A DNA stretch of 64,000 nt from DATEPR01 sp036273855 (lineage in GTDB: Bacteria > Actinomycetota > Actinomycetes > Mycobacteriales > Pseudonocardiaceae), in NCBI GenBank assembly GCA_036273855.1, contig DASUGU010000004.1, forward strand, positions 1 through 64,000, in the 5' to 3' direction. Below are positions 17,180-24,936 of the stretch, in pieces. A program made the translations under genes and the position numbers. Numbering within the stretch: the first letter of the stretch is position 1; each line of letters starts with the position of its first letter. Under the pieces are notes generated by a model. That model worked only from the letters and a program-made list of their open reading frames with translations, made no database searches and was not told where the DNA came from.

Positions 17180-17563
17180 ATGAGTACACAAGTTAGCGTC
17201 GCCGCTGCGAAGATCGATGTCGCCCCCGGTGCCGTTAGTGCCTCTGCCGCATCGTCGTGGGGGCCTGGGTTGGCGATCGCAGCGACGCTCCTCCTCATGG
17301 TGGGCTGCGTGGTCGGAGTCGGTGCCGGCTGGTGGTACCTCGGTGAGCACCGCCGAACGAAGCGGTGCCTCCAGGAAGGTGCCCGGAGCCCGCGCCCCGA
17401 GGCACCGACGACAACGGGCTCCGCCCTCGCCTCCCCGGGCGTTGAGCATCCGGTCGCCCGACCACGCGGCCCCCGGCACCAAACGGCCGACCGCCCACGC
17501 CTGACAGCTTCGGTGCATGTCGCAGCGTGCCCTGCGCCGCCTGACCGTTCTGCGTACGTCTGA
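17180..17563 (+). CDS. Small membrane protein, first gene of micro-gene operon
   Basis: ATG 17180 is preceded by GGAGGAT (spacing 8). The 127-residue product has one strong membrane helix (LAIAATLLLMVGCVVGVGAG, about residues 31-50), then a basic, proline-rich tail without recognisable domain. It opens an apparent operon of about ten short genes that run to 20617 with small gaps or overlaps. GAGGAGG just at its stop serves the next gene. Function unknown. Confidence 0.45.
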   Translation: MSTQVSVAAAKIDVAPGAVSASAASSWGPGLAIAATLLLMVGCVVGVGAGWWYLGEHRRTKRCLQEGARSPRPEAPTTTGSALASPGVEHPVARPRGPRHQTADRPRLTASVHVAACPAPPDRSAYV

Positions 17564-17577
17564 GGAGGTGGCCCGCG

Positions 17578-17877
17578 GTGACCGCGTCGACCATTGGCAA
17601 CCCAGCCACGGAACCGTCGATGGGTGCGCGCACGGGTGTGGCCTCGGCTGCGTTGCCCAGCACCTCAGCACGCACCGACGCTCCCCAGACAACGGCCGAT
17701 GCTGCGGTGAATACCACCCACACCCTGCAGCGTCGGCCGTTCCCAAGTCGCTCGGCAGCGCGCTCCGGGCCTAACGAACCACGCACGACGTGCCTGGCCA
17801 TCGCGGGCCGTAACGCGCCGCACATGCCCGAGCACCCCATCAGGGATGTTCGCAGCGGTCAGGGGGCCGTTCTATGA
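17578..17877 (+). CDS. Hypothetical small protein
   Basis: The GTG at 17578 follows GAGGAGG with good spacing, and the stop overlaps the next start in ATGA. The 99-residue product is Ala/Thr/Arg-rich with low complexity and no domain I recognise. The support is positional (ribosome site and coupling), not from protein features. Confidence 0.4.
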   Translation: MTASTIGNPATEPSMGARTGVASAALPSTSARTDAPQTTADAAVNTTHTLQRRPFPSRSAARSGPNEPRTTCLAIAGRNAPHMPEHPIRDVRSGQGAVL

Positions 17878-18101
17878 AGGGCCGGCACGCCAATAGACAA
17901 GGCGCCGCGCTCACCGTCACAGGACTCCTCGGCCGCGTTCGGGCCGAACTCCGCGCCGAGCGTAGGCAACTCGACGCCGAACGCGCTGTTATACAGGGCC
18001 AGCGCGAAGCCATGCCCGTCTATGGCAGGCACGCACGCCAGTCACCCGCAGCCGTGCCCTACGGCCGCCACACATGGCAGCCACCCCCATGCGTTTCCTG
18101 A
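17874..18101 (+). CDS. Hypothetical small basic protein
   Basis: A 75-residue product that starts in the stop codon of the preceding gene (ATGA). Residues about 18-45 (GRVRAELRAERRQLDAERA) would form an amphipathic charged helix or short coiled coil. No known family recognised. Confidence 0.4.
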   Translation: MKGRHANRQGAALTVTGLLGRVRAELRAERRQLDAERAVIQGQREAMPVYGRHARQSPAAVPYGRHTWQPPPCVS

Positions 18102-18322
18102 CCGGCAACGGACCGCTGTGGCTTGGCGCGTTGCTCCTTGCCCTGGCCATCACCCTGCTCGTGTGGCTGTGGCGTATGGCCGGCGCCGAGGACAGGCGAA
18201 GCGCCGCTCGGCGCCGCCGCCACCGCGACCTACACCTGGACCTTGATCAACGGCTCACCGAGGTCGAGACCTATCTGTTCGGTGGCCCACCACCTGACGA
18301 GGACGACGAATGGCCCAACTGA
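18074..18322 (+). CDS. Small single-pass membrane protein
   Basis: 82 residues (or 77 from ATG 18089). It has one membrane segment, LWLGALLLALAITLLVWLWR, then a very basic stretch RRSAARRRRHR and an acidic end. The form is N-outside/C-inside by the positive-inside rule. The start overlaps the preceding gene by 28 bases. Function unknown, but together with 17180 and 18927 the operon encodes several tiny membrane proteins. Confidence 0.5.
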   Translation: MAATPMRFLTGNGPLWLGALLLALAITLLVWLWRMAGAEDRRSAARRRRHRDLHLDLDQRLTEVETYLFGGPPPDEDDEWPN

Positions 18323-18657
18323 CCATCCCGGCAATGATCACGGACCAGCGATGGCGGTTCGTCGGACTACTGCTGCCAGTCCGCCACCGACCGACAACTC
18401 AGTGGCGGATCGACCCAGCGACGCCCGTGCCAGTTCGACGTCATAGTTCCCATAGGGCAGGGGTTCCGACGGTGAACAGACCGCCCGCCATCGGTGCTAC
18501 GCCGTCATCTGATCTCCATGTACCGACCCGGCTGTCACGTGGCGACCGACCGTATGGCAGGTGCAGCCTCCGTGCTTGCCGCGCCAACCATCGCGAACGG
18601 GGTGCCGGTCGGAGGCCGGCGCTACCCGATGGCTCCAGCATCCCGTTCGCGTTCTGA
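18310..18657 (+). CDS. Doubtful hypothetical protein
   Basis: A 115-residue frame that overlaps the end of the preceding gene by 13 bases. It is rich in Arg, Pro and Ser and shows no domain. It fills the gap in an otherwise continuous run of small genes, which is the only argument for it. Confidence 0.25.
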   Translation: MAQLTIPAMITDQRWRFVGLLLPVRHRPTTQWRIDPATPVPVRRHSSHRAGVPTVNRPPAIGATPSSDLHVPTRLSRGDRPYGRCSLRACRANHRERGAGRRPALPDGSSIPFAF

Positions 18658-18678
18658 CACCCGAAGGGTGGTCTTGAG

Positions 18679-18930
18679 ATGCGCAAGCGGTGGGTCGAAT
18701 GCGCCGACGCCCGGCACGCCATCGACGGTCCGCCCGCTTGCCCGGGCGAGGAAGTGGTGACGCTGTGCGGAAAGTCCTCAACCGTCGTGGTGCCGGCGCC
18801 GGGGATGTACGCGCCGGAGTGTTCCGGCTGCGACCGGCAGTGGCGTGCCGCCGAGGGCATTCCGCAGCGAGAGGAACACCACCTCGGAAAGCGGAAGGCG
18901 CACCAGTGGGGGAGAAGGTGGGCATCGTGA
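18679..18930 (+). CDS. Small Cys-rich, zinc-ribbon-like protein
   Basis: 83 residues with four or five cysteines in pairs (VECADARHAI, CPGEE, TLCGK, PECSGC). His and Cys spacing suggests one metal site, but it does not fit a named zinc finger. Tryptophans and basic residues near the C-terminus could touch nucleic acid. The stop overlaps the next start (GTGA). Similar small proteins recur in Pseudonocardiales operons with XRE regulators, as far as I recall; function unknown. Confidence 0.55.
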   Translation: MRKRWVECADARHAIDGPPACPGEEVVTLCGKSSTVVVPAPGMYAPECSGCDRQWRAAEGIPQREEHHLGKRKAHQWGRRWAS

Positions 18931-19103
18931 TCGATCCGCTGGCCCTCGTCTTCCTCCTGGTCATCGTGGTGTGCGTGCCACTGATCGGATACCTGCTACC
19001 GCAGGATCCGCGGTTCAGTGAACTAGGCCGGTGCCGTCGCCATCGCCGCATGCGGCGACGGGTCAATAAGCAACGGGCCGAGCAGCGGCGCGGTAGCGGA
19101 TGA
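18927..19103 (+). CDS. Tiny membrane protein
   Basis: A 58-residue product from a GTG overlapping the preceding stop. A hydrophobic stretch (LALVFLLVIVVCVPLIGYLL) is followed by an Arg-rich tail (RRHRRMRRRVNKQRAEQRR). Single-pass protein with a basic cytoplasmic tail. It couples by ATGA to the next gene. Confidence 0.5.
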   Translation: MIDPLALVFLLVIVVCVPLIGYLLPQDPRFSELGRCRRHRRMRRRVNKQRAEQRRGSG

Positions 19104-19312
19104 CTTTCGACACCGGCGGCTACCGCGACCGCTGGTGCGTGCCGTGTACCGACCTGCTGGGCCAGTCCCAGCGGTTGGTCGTGGCGTTTGGCACCGATCA
19201 CCGATCACTGCTGCTGATCACGCCCGCCGGCACGGTTCGGCTCAACAACGCGCAGGCGGGCGAACTTGCCGAGGACCTGCGCAAGGCCGCAGGCCACCTT
19301 CTACCGATGTAG
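19100..19312 (+). CDS. Hypothetical 70-residue protein
   Basis: Starts within the stop codon of the preceding gene (ATGA). The sequence (WCVPCTD, then LLLITPAGTVRLNNAQAGELAEDLRKAAGHL) suggests a small alpha/beta fold with a C-terminal helix and a CxxC. It is well spaced to be part of the operon. No family recognised. Confidence 0.5.
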   Translation: MTFDTGGYRDRWCVPCTDLLGQSQRLVVAFGTDHRSLLLITPAGTVRLNNAQAGELAEDLRKAAGHLLPM

Positions 19313-19333
19313 CTGCAACGAATGGAGAACGTA

Positions 19334-19621
19334 GTGGGTATCTACGACGCGCCAATGGACGACGCCCTGGTCAAGGCAATCCTTGGCTCGATTGGTAATC
19401 AGGTCCGCGATGCCCGCATCGGCCGAGGCTGGTTCCTAGAGGATCTGGCCATGCGGGTGGGCGTGTCCACGTCGGTGATCTGCCGGTTGGAACTGGCTCG
19501 ACGCGAAGCCAGCGTGTCCCAACTGCTGACCACCTGCGCGGTGTTCAACCGCAGACTCAGCGGCGTCCTGCGCATCGCCGAGGACGAAGCCTTCCCACTC
19601 GGCGGCGCCCCTTGGGCATGA
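19334..19621 (+). CDS. XRE-family helix-turn-helix protein
   Basis: The GTG at 19334 is preferred because GGAG (19324-19327) lies in front; an ATG at 19322 is in frame. About 95 residues with a clear helix-turn-helix: IGNQVRDARIGRGWFLEDLA, then VGVSTSVICRLELARREASV. It lacks any further domain. The stop overlaps the start of a 53-codon gene (ATGA). Confidence 0.7.
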   Translation: MGIYDAPMDDALVKAILGSIGNQVRDARIGRGWFLEDLAMRVGVSTSVICRLELARREASVSQLLTTCAVFNRRLSGVLRIAEDEAFPLGGAPWA

Positions 19622-19779
19622 TCAAACGCCGCGTGTTGCCGCAGCCAGTCCAGCGCGGCCGAGATCGCCGGCTGACGGAGGAGATCCGCACCTACACGAC
19701 GTTGAGCGCGCGGCGTCCGGGATTCCGAGTCCAGGTACCCGAGTTCTCCTACGTGGGCCGGATGATTTCAGGAGGATGA
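19618..19779 (+). CDS. 53-residue coupled small protein
   Basis: The ATG overlaps the preceding stop and the gene ends one base before the GTG of the DUF5753 regulator. The product is basic at the N-terminus (MIKRRVLPQPVQRGRDRR) and then reads LTEEIRTYTTLSARRPGFRV. Codon choice is like its neighbours and the spacing fits exactly, so I take it as real. Function unknown. Confidence 0.45.
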   Translation: MIKRRVLPQPVQRGRDRRLTEEIRTYTTLSARRPGFRVQVPEFSYVGRMISGG

Positions 19780-19780
19780 C

Positions 19781-20617
19781 GTGCAGGTCACTTTCGGCCC
19801 GCAGGTCGCACGCAGGGTGCTGCGTTACGAACTGGACCGGTTGTGCGCGCAGGCCGGCAAGAACCACCGCCAGGTCGGTGACCGGCTGGGTATGTCCAGG
19901 GTGGCGTTCACGCACATCACCAGCGGCCGGAACCTGCTGTCCAAGCCGGCGCTGGAGGTTCTGCTGGACTTCGTCGGCCGGCCCGACCGCCTGCCGCTGA
20001 TGCTGCAACTGCTGGCATTGGCCAAAAGCAAGTCCGATCAGCCGGCTGAGTCGTCCGTGCACGACGTCGAACTGGCCGTGGGACTGGAAGGGTTGGCCGT
20101 GCACATCGAGGCGTTCGCGCCGATGACCGTCCACAGCCTGCTCCAGACGCAAGGCTATGCGCGCGAACTGATCGTCCACTGGGAACCTGGCGTGGACGTC
20201 GAGCGCAACGTGGCGCTGCGGCTGGGCCGGCAGTCCGTCCTGACCCGCGAGAATCCAGCGGAACTGTGGTGCGTGATCGAGGAACAGGCGCTGCGGCGGC
20301 CGATCGGCGACGCAACCGTCATGGCCGGCCAGTTCGACCACCTACTGGAGATCACCAACCGCCCGAACGTCACCGTTCAGGTGCTGCCGCACGACGTCGG
20401 CCCGCACCCGGCGCTGAAGGGCGCGTTCGTCCTGCTCACCATCGACGACGGCTGGCGGGTCGCGTACGAGGTGACCCGTCGGAGCGTCCATTACCACGAC
20501 CTTCCAGAAGCACTCGACGACTACGCGACGGCGATGAGCCACCTTCGCCGCTTGGCGCTCAACCCAAAACGGTCCCGAACCTTCCTGGCCATGCTACGCA
20601 AGGAAACGCGGTTGTGA
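19781..20617 (+). CDS. XRE regulator with DUF5753-like domain
   Basis: The 278-residue protein starts at GTG behind AGGAGG. Residues about 10-60 form a helix-turn-helix (NHRQVGDRLGMSRVAFTHI). The rest follows the DUF5753 plan: APMTVHSLLQTQGYAREL, then LRLGRQSVL, then WCVIEEQALRRPIGD and VTVQVLPHDVG. It is the last well-supported gene of the small-gene operon and probably its regulator. Confidence 0.85.
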   Translation: MQVTFGPQVARRVLRYELDRLCAQAGKNHRQVGDRLGMSRVAFTHITSGRNLLSKPALEVLLDFVGRPDRLPLMLQLLALAKSKSDQPAESSVHDVELAVGLEGLAVHIEAFAPMTVHSLLQTQGYARELIVHWEPGVDVERNVALRLGRQSVLTRENPAELWCVIEEQALRRPIGDATVMAGQFDHLLEITNRPNVTVQVLPHDVGPHPALKGAFVLLTIDDGWRVAYEVTRRSVHYHDLPEALDDYATAMSHLRRLALNPKRSRTFLAMLRKETRL

Positions 20618-20820
20618 GCACCGGTCAGGACCGCGAGACCGGTACCGCCAGTTGGCGTGCGGCGTTCGGATGTCGGGTGACGACGTCTTCGACGATTCAT
20701 CACTTCCGCAGACGCATGGGAGAGCGCGGTGCGCAGCGAGATACAGTAGCCATCTGGTCCGAGGGCCCCGGAACAGGTCCGCTACCACCGGGCTCTCGGG
20801 CATCCTGGCGCGGGAGATGA
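20614..20820 (+). other. Weak open frame after the DUF5753 gene
   Basis: A 68-codon frame begins at GTG 20614, overlapping the preceding stop (GTGA). The first part (STGQDRETGTASWRAAFG) could be coding; the second part has no protein-like pattern. It may be the remains of a DUF397-type partner or chance. Nothing else is visible between 20618 and 20950. Confidence 0.2.
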
Positions 20821-20951
20821 CCGGCAGTCCCGCCCGGCGCCCCCGCGGTCGACTTGAGGTCCGGATGGGTGTGCACGCTACCAACCCGCATGCGCCGTGA
20901 GGTCGTTACCCATGACGACCAGCACGGTCATCCCCGGATCTGCGCGGCGAC

Positions 20952-21545
20952 GTGCAAATCTGCGGGCCCACCACAGATCTGCACCACCAACTGCACCCGG
21001 TCGACGTAGTCATCGAACTGGGCAGCTGTACCAGTAGGGCTGTTCAGCCGGATCGTGTTCACCGGTGCGAATGCGCCCACTGTGGTCGAGCGGTTCCCCG
21101 TGTCGAGGCCGTCCACTACCACGAGCACGCCATCCGCCTCGGCGTGCCCGCCGAGGCGATCAGTGTAGAAGCCCGGGCCACCAACCAGCCACACCTCACC
21201 TACAGCCGTGCCGTGCTGGCCGGCGGCGGGATTACGCCCGCCTCGGTCCTGCTGATCTGCCGGCCGTACCAGGAGCGCCGCCGCGCCTACGCGACCTGCC
21301 GCAAGGTCTGGTCCGAGGGTGACGTGCTGTGTGGTTCCCGGCCTCTGCCGCTGGGCGAGTACGTCGAGAGCATCGGCGATGTCGACAGTATGATCAACAT
21401 GCCGGTCAGGGACTCAGCGAATTGCCGTCGACGCCGAATGCGGCCTCGCTGCCGAGCAGGATGTGCGCTTGTCGAGGCCGGGTTGGCGGCGTTGGGTCGC
21501 TCTGACACAGAGATTCAGGCCCCGGGTTGGCGGCGACCGCGACCG
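20952..21545 (+). pseudogene. Decayed YdcF/ElyC-like (DUF218) gene
   Basis: Parts of a DUF218 protein appear in three frames. First is HPVDVVIELGS; then in another frame LFSRIVFTGANAPTVVERFP; then back in the first frame EAVHYHEHAIRLGVPAEAI, VLLICRPYQERRRAYAT and PLGEYVESIGD. At the end the frame is lost again (VDAECG.AAEQD). The segment that normally follows ...GS (about 15-20 residues) is missing. Several indels in one gene make an inactive relic much more likely than sequencing error. Confidence 0.7.
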
Positions 21546-22080
21546 TCCGCGAGGTCGTGAACTCGTTGACGTCGCGTCGGTGCGGTCAGGCGGATCGTGC
21601 GGCTGTCCGTCATAGTGACCGTGACGTGGTGGCAGTCGCGCCCATGGCTATCGCCGAGGCAGGAAAGACTGGCTCGACCGTGGCAACCGCAGCCCACTCC
21701 GAGGCCCGGCCTGCAGTGACATTCGATCAGGGTAGTAGTGATTGGTCCCCGCCGACCCGGTGACGTCCGCAAATGGGCTCTTTGACACAAAACGATCCGC
21801 TAGCGTATCGATAGTCTCCGCAGGTCGCGGCCCTGTTGATCGCCATCAGCGTACGAGTCGCGGTGGCGGCTGTTCCTGCGCTGCAGGATCTCGCAGCAGT
21901 CCAACGACAAGTCACCGAGTCGCCCACGTGTGCCGCGCCGTGTAGCCAGATCGGGTGAAACAACTGCCCAGCCTTGTTCGATACCGGTATTGGTAGCTCT
22001 CCGTGCACGTTGGTAACAGCCTGGTTACGGGCGAGTTCGGGCTATCGTCCTTCATGAGGTCGGGACGTGCGGGAGGTTTG
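21546..22080. other. Long leader region upstream of the defence operon
   Basis: About 535 bases without a supported gene. A possible promoter is TTGACA (21782-21787) with TATCGA 18 bases on (21806-21811). Closer to the operon lie the palindrome ATACCGGTAT (about 21981-21990) and the inverted repeat GTAAC-N6-GTTAC (22013-22028), both suited to be operators. No regulator gene of the operon is adjacent on this side. Confidence 0.4.
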
Positions 22081-24936
22081 ATGGCCGGCGGTGGTGCGAC
22101 CGTCGCGACGGCGGGTTTCGCCGCTGGTAGCACAGTGGTCGTCCGGGACGAGGAGTGGCTCGTTCACTCCTGTGAGGCAGCGGGTGAGGGCTGGAGGCTC
22201 GACTGCCTCGGCCTGTCTGAGCTGGTCCGGAATACCGAAGCGATCTTCTACACCGAACTCGAAGACAATGTCGAGCCGTTGGATCCTTCGTGCGCGAGAC
22301 TGGTCCGCGACGACTCGCCGGGCTTTCGGCGCACGCGACTGTGGCTGGAGTCGGTCCTGCGCAAGACGCCGCTGCCGCTGCACGAGACTCGTCTGGCCGT
22401 CGCCCACCGAATGCTCGCGGACGACCTGATCTTCCAGTATCGGGCGGTGGCGCAGGCGCTCTCGCCGGACATTCTTCGGCCTCGCATCCTGATCGCCGAC
22501 GCCGTGGGTCTGGGAAAGACGCTGGAGATCGGCATGATCCTGGCCGAACTGGCGCGGCGTGGTAGGGCTGAACGAGTGCTGGTGGTGACACCGCGGCATG
22601 TGCTCGAACAGATGCAGCACGAGTTGTGGACGCGCTTCGCGATTCCACTGGTGCGGTTGGACAGCGACGGCATCCAGCGGGTTCGACAGACCTTGCCGGC
22701 CAGCCGCAACCCGTTCACCTTCTTCAAGAAGGTCATCGTCTCGGTGGACACGCTCAAGTCCGGCCGCTACCGAGCTCACCTGGAGAAACACCGTTGGGAC
22801 GCGGTGGTGATCGACGAGTCGCACAACCTGAGCAACTCAGCCACGCTCAACAACAAGCTGGCCAACGTACTGGCGCCGATGACCGACGCGCTGATCCTGG
22901 CTTCGGCGACCCCGCACAACGGCAAGAGCGAGTCCTTCGCTGAGCTGATCAAGCTGCTCGATCCGACGGCGATCATCGATCCGACCAATTACGGCATGGC
23001 CGACATCCAGCACCTGTTTGTTCGGCGCCACCGCCACTCACCCGATGTCGCCGCAGAGGTGGGCCATCGCTGGGCCGAGCGTCTGGAACCCCGCGTGATC
23101 GGCGTACCGGCCAACGACGCCGAGGAAGCCGTCATCGACGAACTCGCCGGTACCTGGCTCTATCCGGAGAGCGGTAGCATTCCGCATACCGGACGAGGTA
23201 GGTCGTTGTTCCCGTGGACGCTGGTCAAGGCGTTCCTGTCGTCGCCCGCAGCCCTCACCGAAACGGTCAACAACCGACTCGGCCTGCTGCGATCGGACGA
23301 GGACGAGACCGAGCGCGCCGCCCTAATCCGACTGCGTGCATTGTCACACGCGTCTGAGAAGTCCGAGTCCTCGAAGTTGTCCGCGTTGGTCGAACACCTG
23401 CGGTCGATCGGCATCAAGAAGGGCTCCGACGAGCGCGCTGTCTTGTTCAGCGAACGCGTGGCCACGCTGGAATGGCTGCGAGCCGAACTCCCGGCGAAGC
23501 TGGGCATGCCCTCGGCCGCATTCAAGATGCTGTATGGGGCCATGCCCGACGTCCAGCAGATGGAGGTCGTCGAGGAATTCAAGCGGGCCGATACCCCGGT
23601 CCGCGTGCTGATCACCGGTGACGTGGCCAGCGAGGGTGTGAACCTGCACGCTCAGTGTCACCAGCTTGTGCACGTGGACATCCCGTGGAGCCTCATCCGG
23701 ATCGAGCAGCGCAACGGCCGTATCGACCGCTACGGCCAGGAGCACTCGCCGCAGATCGTCGCGCTGGCGTCGACCTCCGACAACGAGCGCCTCTCCGGTG
23801 ATGTCCGTGTGCTGGCCAAGCTGCTGGAGAAGGAGCACGCGGCGCATCAGGCCCTGGGCGACGCCGCTTCGTTGATGAAGCTGCGCTCGGAGAAGGCCGA
23901 GGAGGAGGAGATCGCCAAAGCGATCGCCGGGGGCCGCGATCTCGATGAGTTGATCCCCGATCCCGGTGGCGATCCGGGCGACTGGGACTTCGACGAGCTG
24001 TTCGCTCAAGCAGGCGAGCAGGTGCCGGAGGTGCCCGCGATGATCGATGCCCACGACCTGTTCCGGTCCGAGCTGGACTTCCTTCGTACAGCGCTACACG
24101 AGGCGTACGACGATCCGGCCCGAGCGCTGCGATGGACCGAACACGTTGGTGACGGTGTCGTCGAGTTCGTGCCGCCCGCCGACCTGATGAGCCGGCTCGC
24201 CGCCCTTCCGCAGTCCTACCTCGCGCAACGCCGGATCCGGGAACGACTGGTCCTCGCGGTGGAGGAGCCGGTCGCCGCCGCCGAGCTGGATCGTGCCCGC
24301 AACGCCGTCGGATCGACGACATCCTGGCCGGAGGCGCATTTTCTCGGCCCGTTGCACCCAGTGCTGGACTGGGCAGCGGACAAGGCACTGTCGCGGTTCG
24401 GTCGCAATGAGGTGCCGGTGGCTACCGGTGCGGTCGAGTCGCCGGTGGTGATCGGCTTGGGCACGCTGTCCAACAACCGGGGCCAGGTCGTGCTGCGCAG
24501 CCTGATCGGCCTGACGTTCTATGACGCGGACTTCCCGCCCGCGATTGTGGAGGAGGACGCCGTGCGTGAGCTGTTGCAGAAGGCGGGCGTCCGCGACGGT
24601 GGGATCAATACGGGCAGTGTGATCGACGTCGATGCCCTGCAGGCGCTGGTTCCCCGGGCGGTCAGGGAGATGCGTGACTACTTCGACGGCATCAAGGTGC
24701 AGCGCAAGATGCTGCTCGCACAGCCGTTGATGCAGGCTTCAGGACGGATCAAGAAATGGCGCGCGGGGAGTGCGTTACTCGCGGAGCATCTCTCGCCGCC
24801 CCATCGCGCTCGAGTGGAACGGGAGATCGTCGCCAACGAGACGCAGGCGCAGCACCTGCTTGACGACCTTGCCGCTCGAGACGAACCCATGCTTCGGGTG
24901 CTCGCGTTGATCGTGCCGGAGGAGGAAGTGAAGTGA
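22081..24936 (+). CDS. SNF2-family helicase, DrmD-like
   Basis: The 951-residue SF2 ATPase is counted from ATG 22081, which has GGGAGG directly in front; an ATG at 22054 is the alternative. Motif I is ADAVGLGKTLEIG (about residues 140-152), motif II VIDESHNL (near 243), motif III ASATPHNGKS. The C-terminal helicase lobe has GDVASEGVNLH and QRNGRIDRYGQ (about 515-555). This is the SNF2/RapA-like arrangement seen in DrmD of class 1 DISARM. Such enzymes translocate on double-stranded DNA. The stop overlaps the methylase start by four bases. The role in phage exclusion is inferred from the operon. Confidence 0.85.
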   Translation: MAGGGATVATAGFAAGSTVVVRDEEWLVHSCEAAGEGWRLDCLGLSELVRNTEAIFYTELEDNVEPLDPSCARLVRDDSPGFRRTRLWLESVLRKTPLPLHETRLAVAHRMLADDLIFQYRAVAQALSPDILRPRILIADAVGLGKTLEIGMILAELARRGRAERVLVVTPRHVLEQMQHELWTRFAIPLVRLDSDGIQRVRQTLPASRNPFTFFKKVIVSVDTLKSGRYRAHLEKHRWDAVVIDESHNLSNSATLNNKLANVLAPMTDALILASATPHNGKSESFAELIKLLDPTAIIDPTNYGMADIQHLFVRRHRHSPDVAAEVGHRWAERLEPRVIGVPANDAEEAVIDELAGTWLYPESGSIPHTGRGRSLFPWTLVKAFLSSPAALTETVNNRLGLLRSDEDETERAALIRLRALSHASEKSESSKLSALVEHLRSIGIKKGSDERAVLFSERVATLEWLRAELPAKLGMPSAAFKMLYGAMPDVQQMEVVEEFKRADTPVRVLITGDVASEGVNLHAQCHQLVHVDIPWSLIRIEQRNGRIDRYGQEHSPQIVALASTSDNERLSGDVRVLAKLLEKEHAAHQALGDAASLMKLRSEKAEEEEIAKAIAGGRDLDELIPDPGGDPGDWDFDELFAQAGEQVPEVPAMIDAHDLFRSELDFLRTALHEAYDDPARALRWTEHVGDGVVEFVPPADLMSRLAALPQSYLAQRRIRERLVLAVEEPVAAAELDRARNAVGSTTSWPEAHFLGPLHPVLDWAADKALSRFGRNEVPVATGAVESPVVIGLGTLSNNRGQVVLRSLIGLTFYDADFPPAIVEEDAVRELLQKAGVRDGGINTGSVIDVDALQALVPRAVREMRDYFDGIKVQRKMLLAQPLMQASGRIKKWRAGSALLAEHLSPPHRARVEREIVANETQAQHLLDDLAARDEPMLRVLALIVPEEEVK

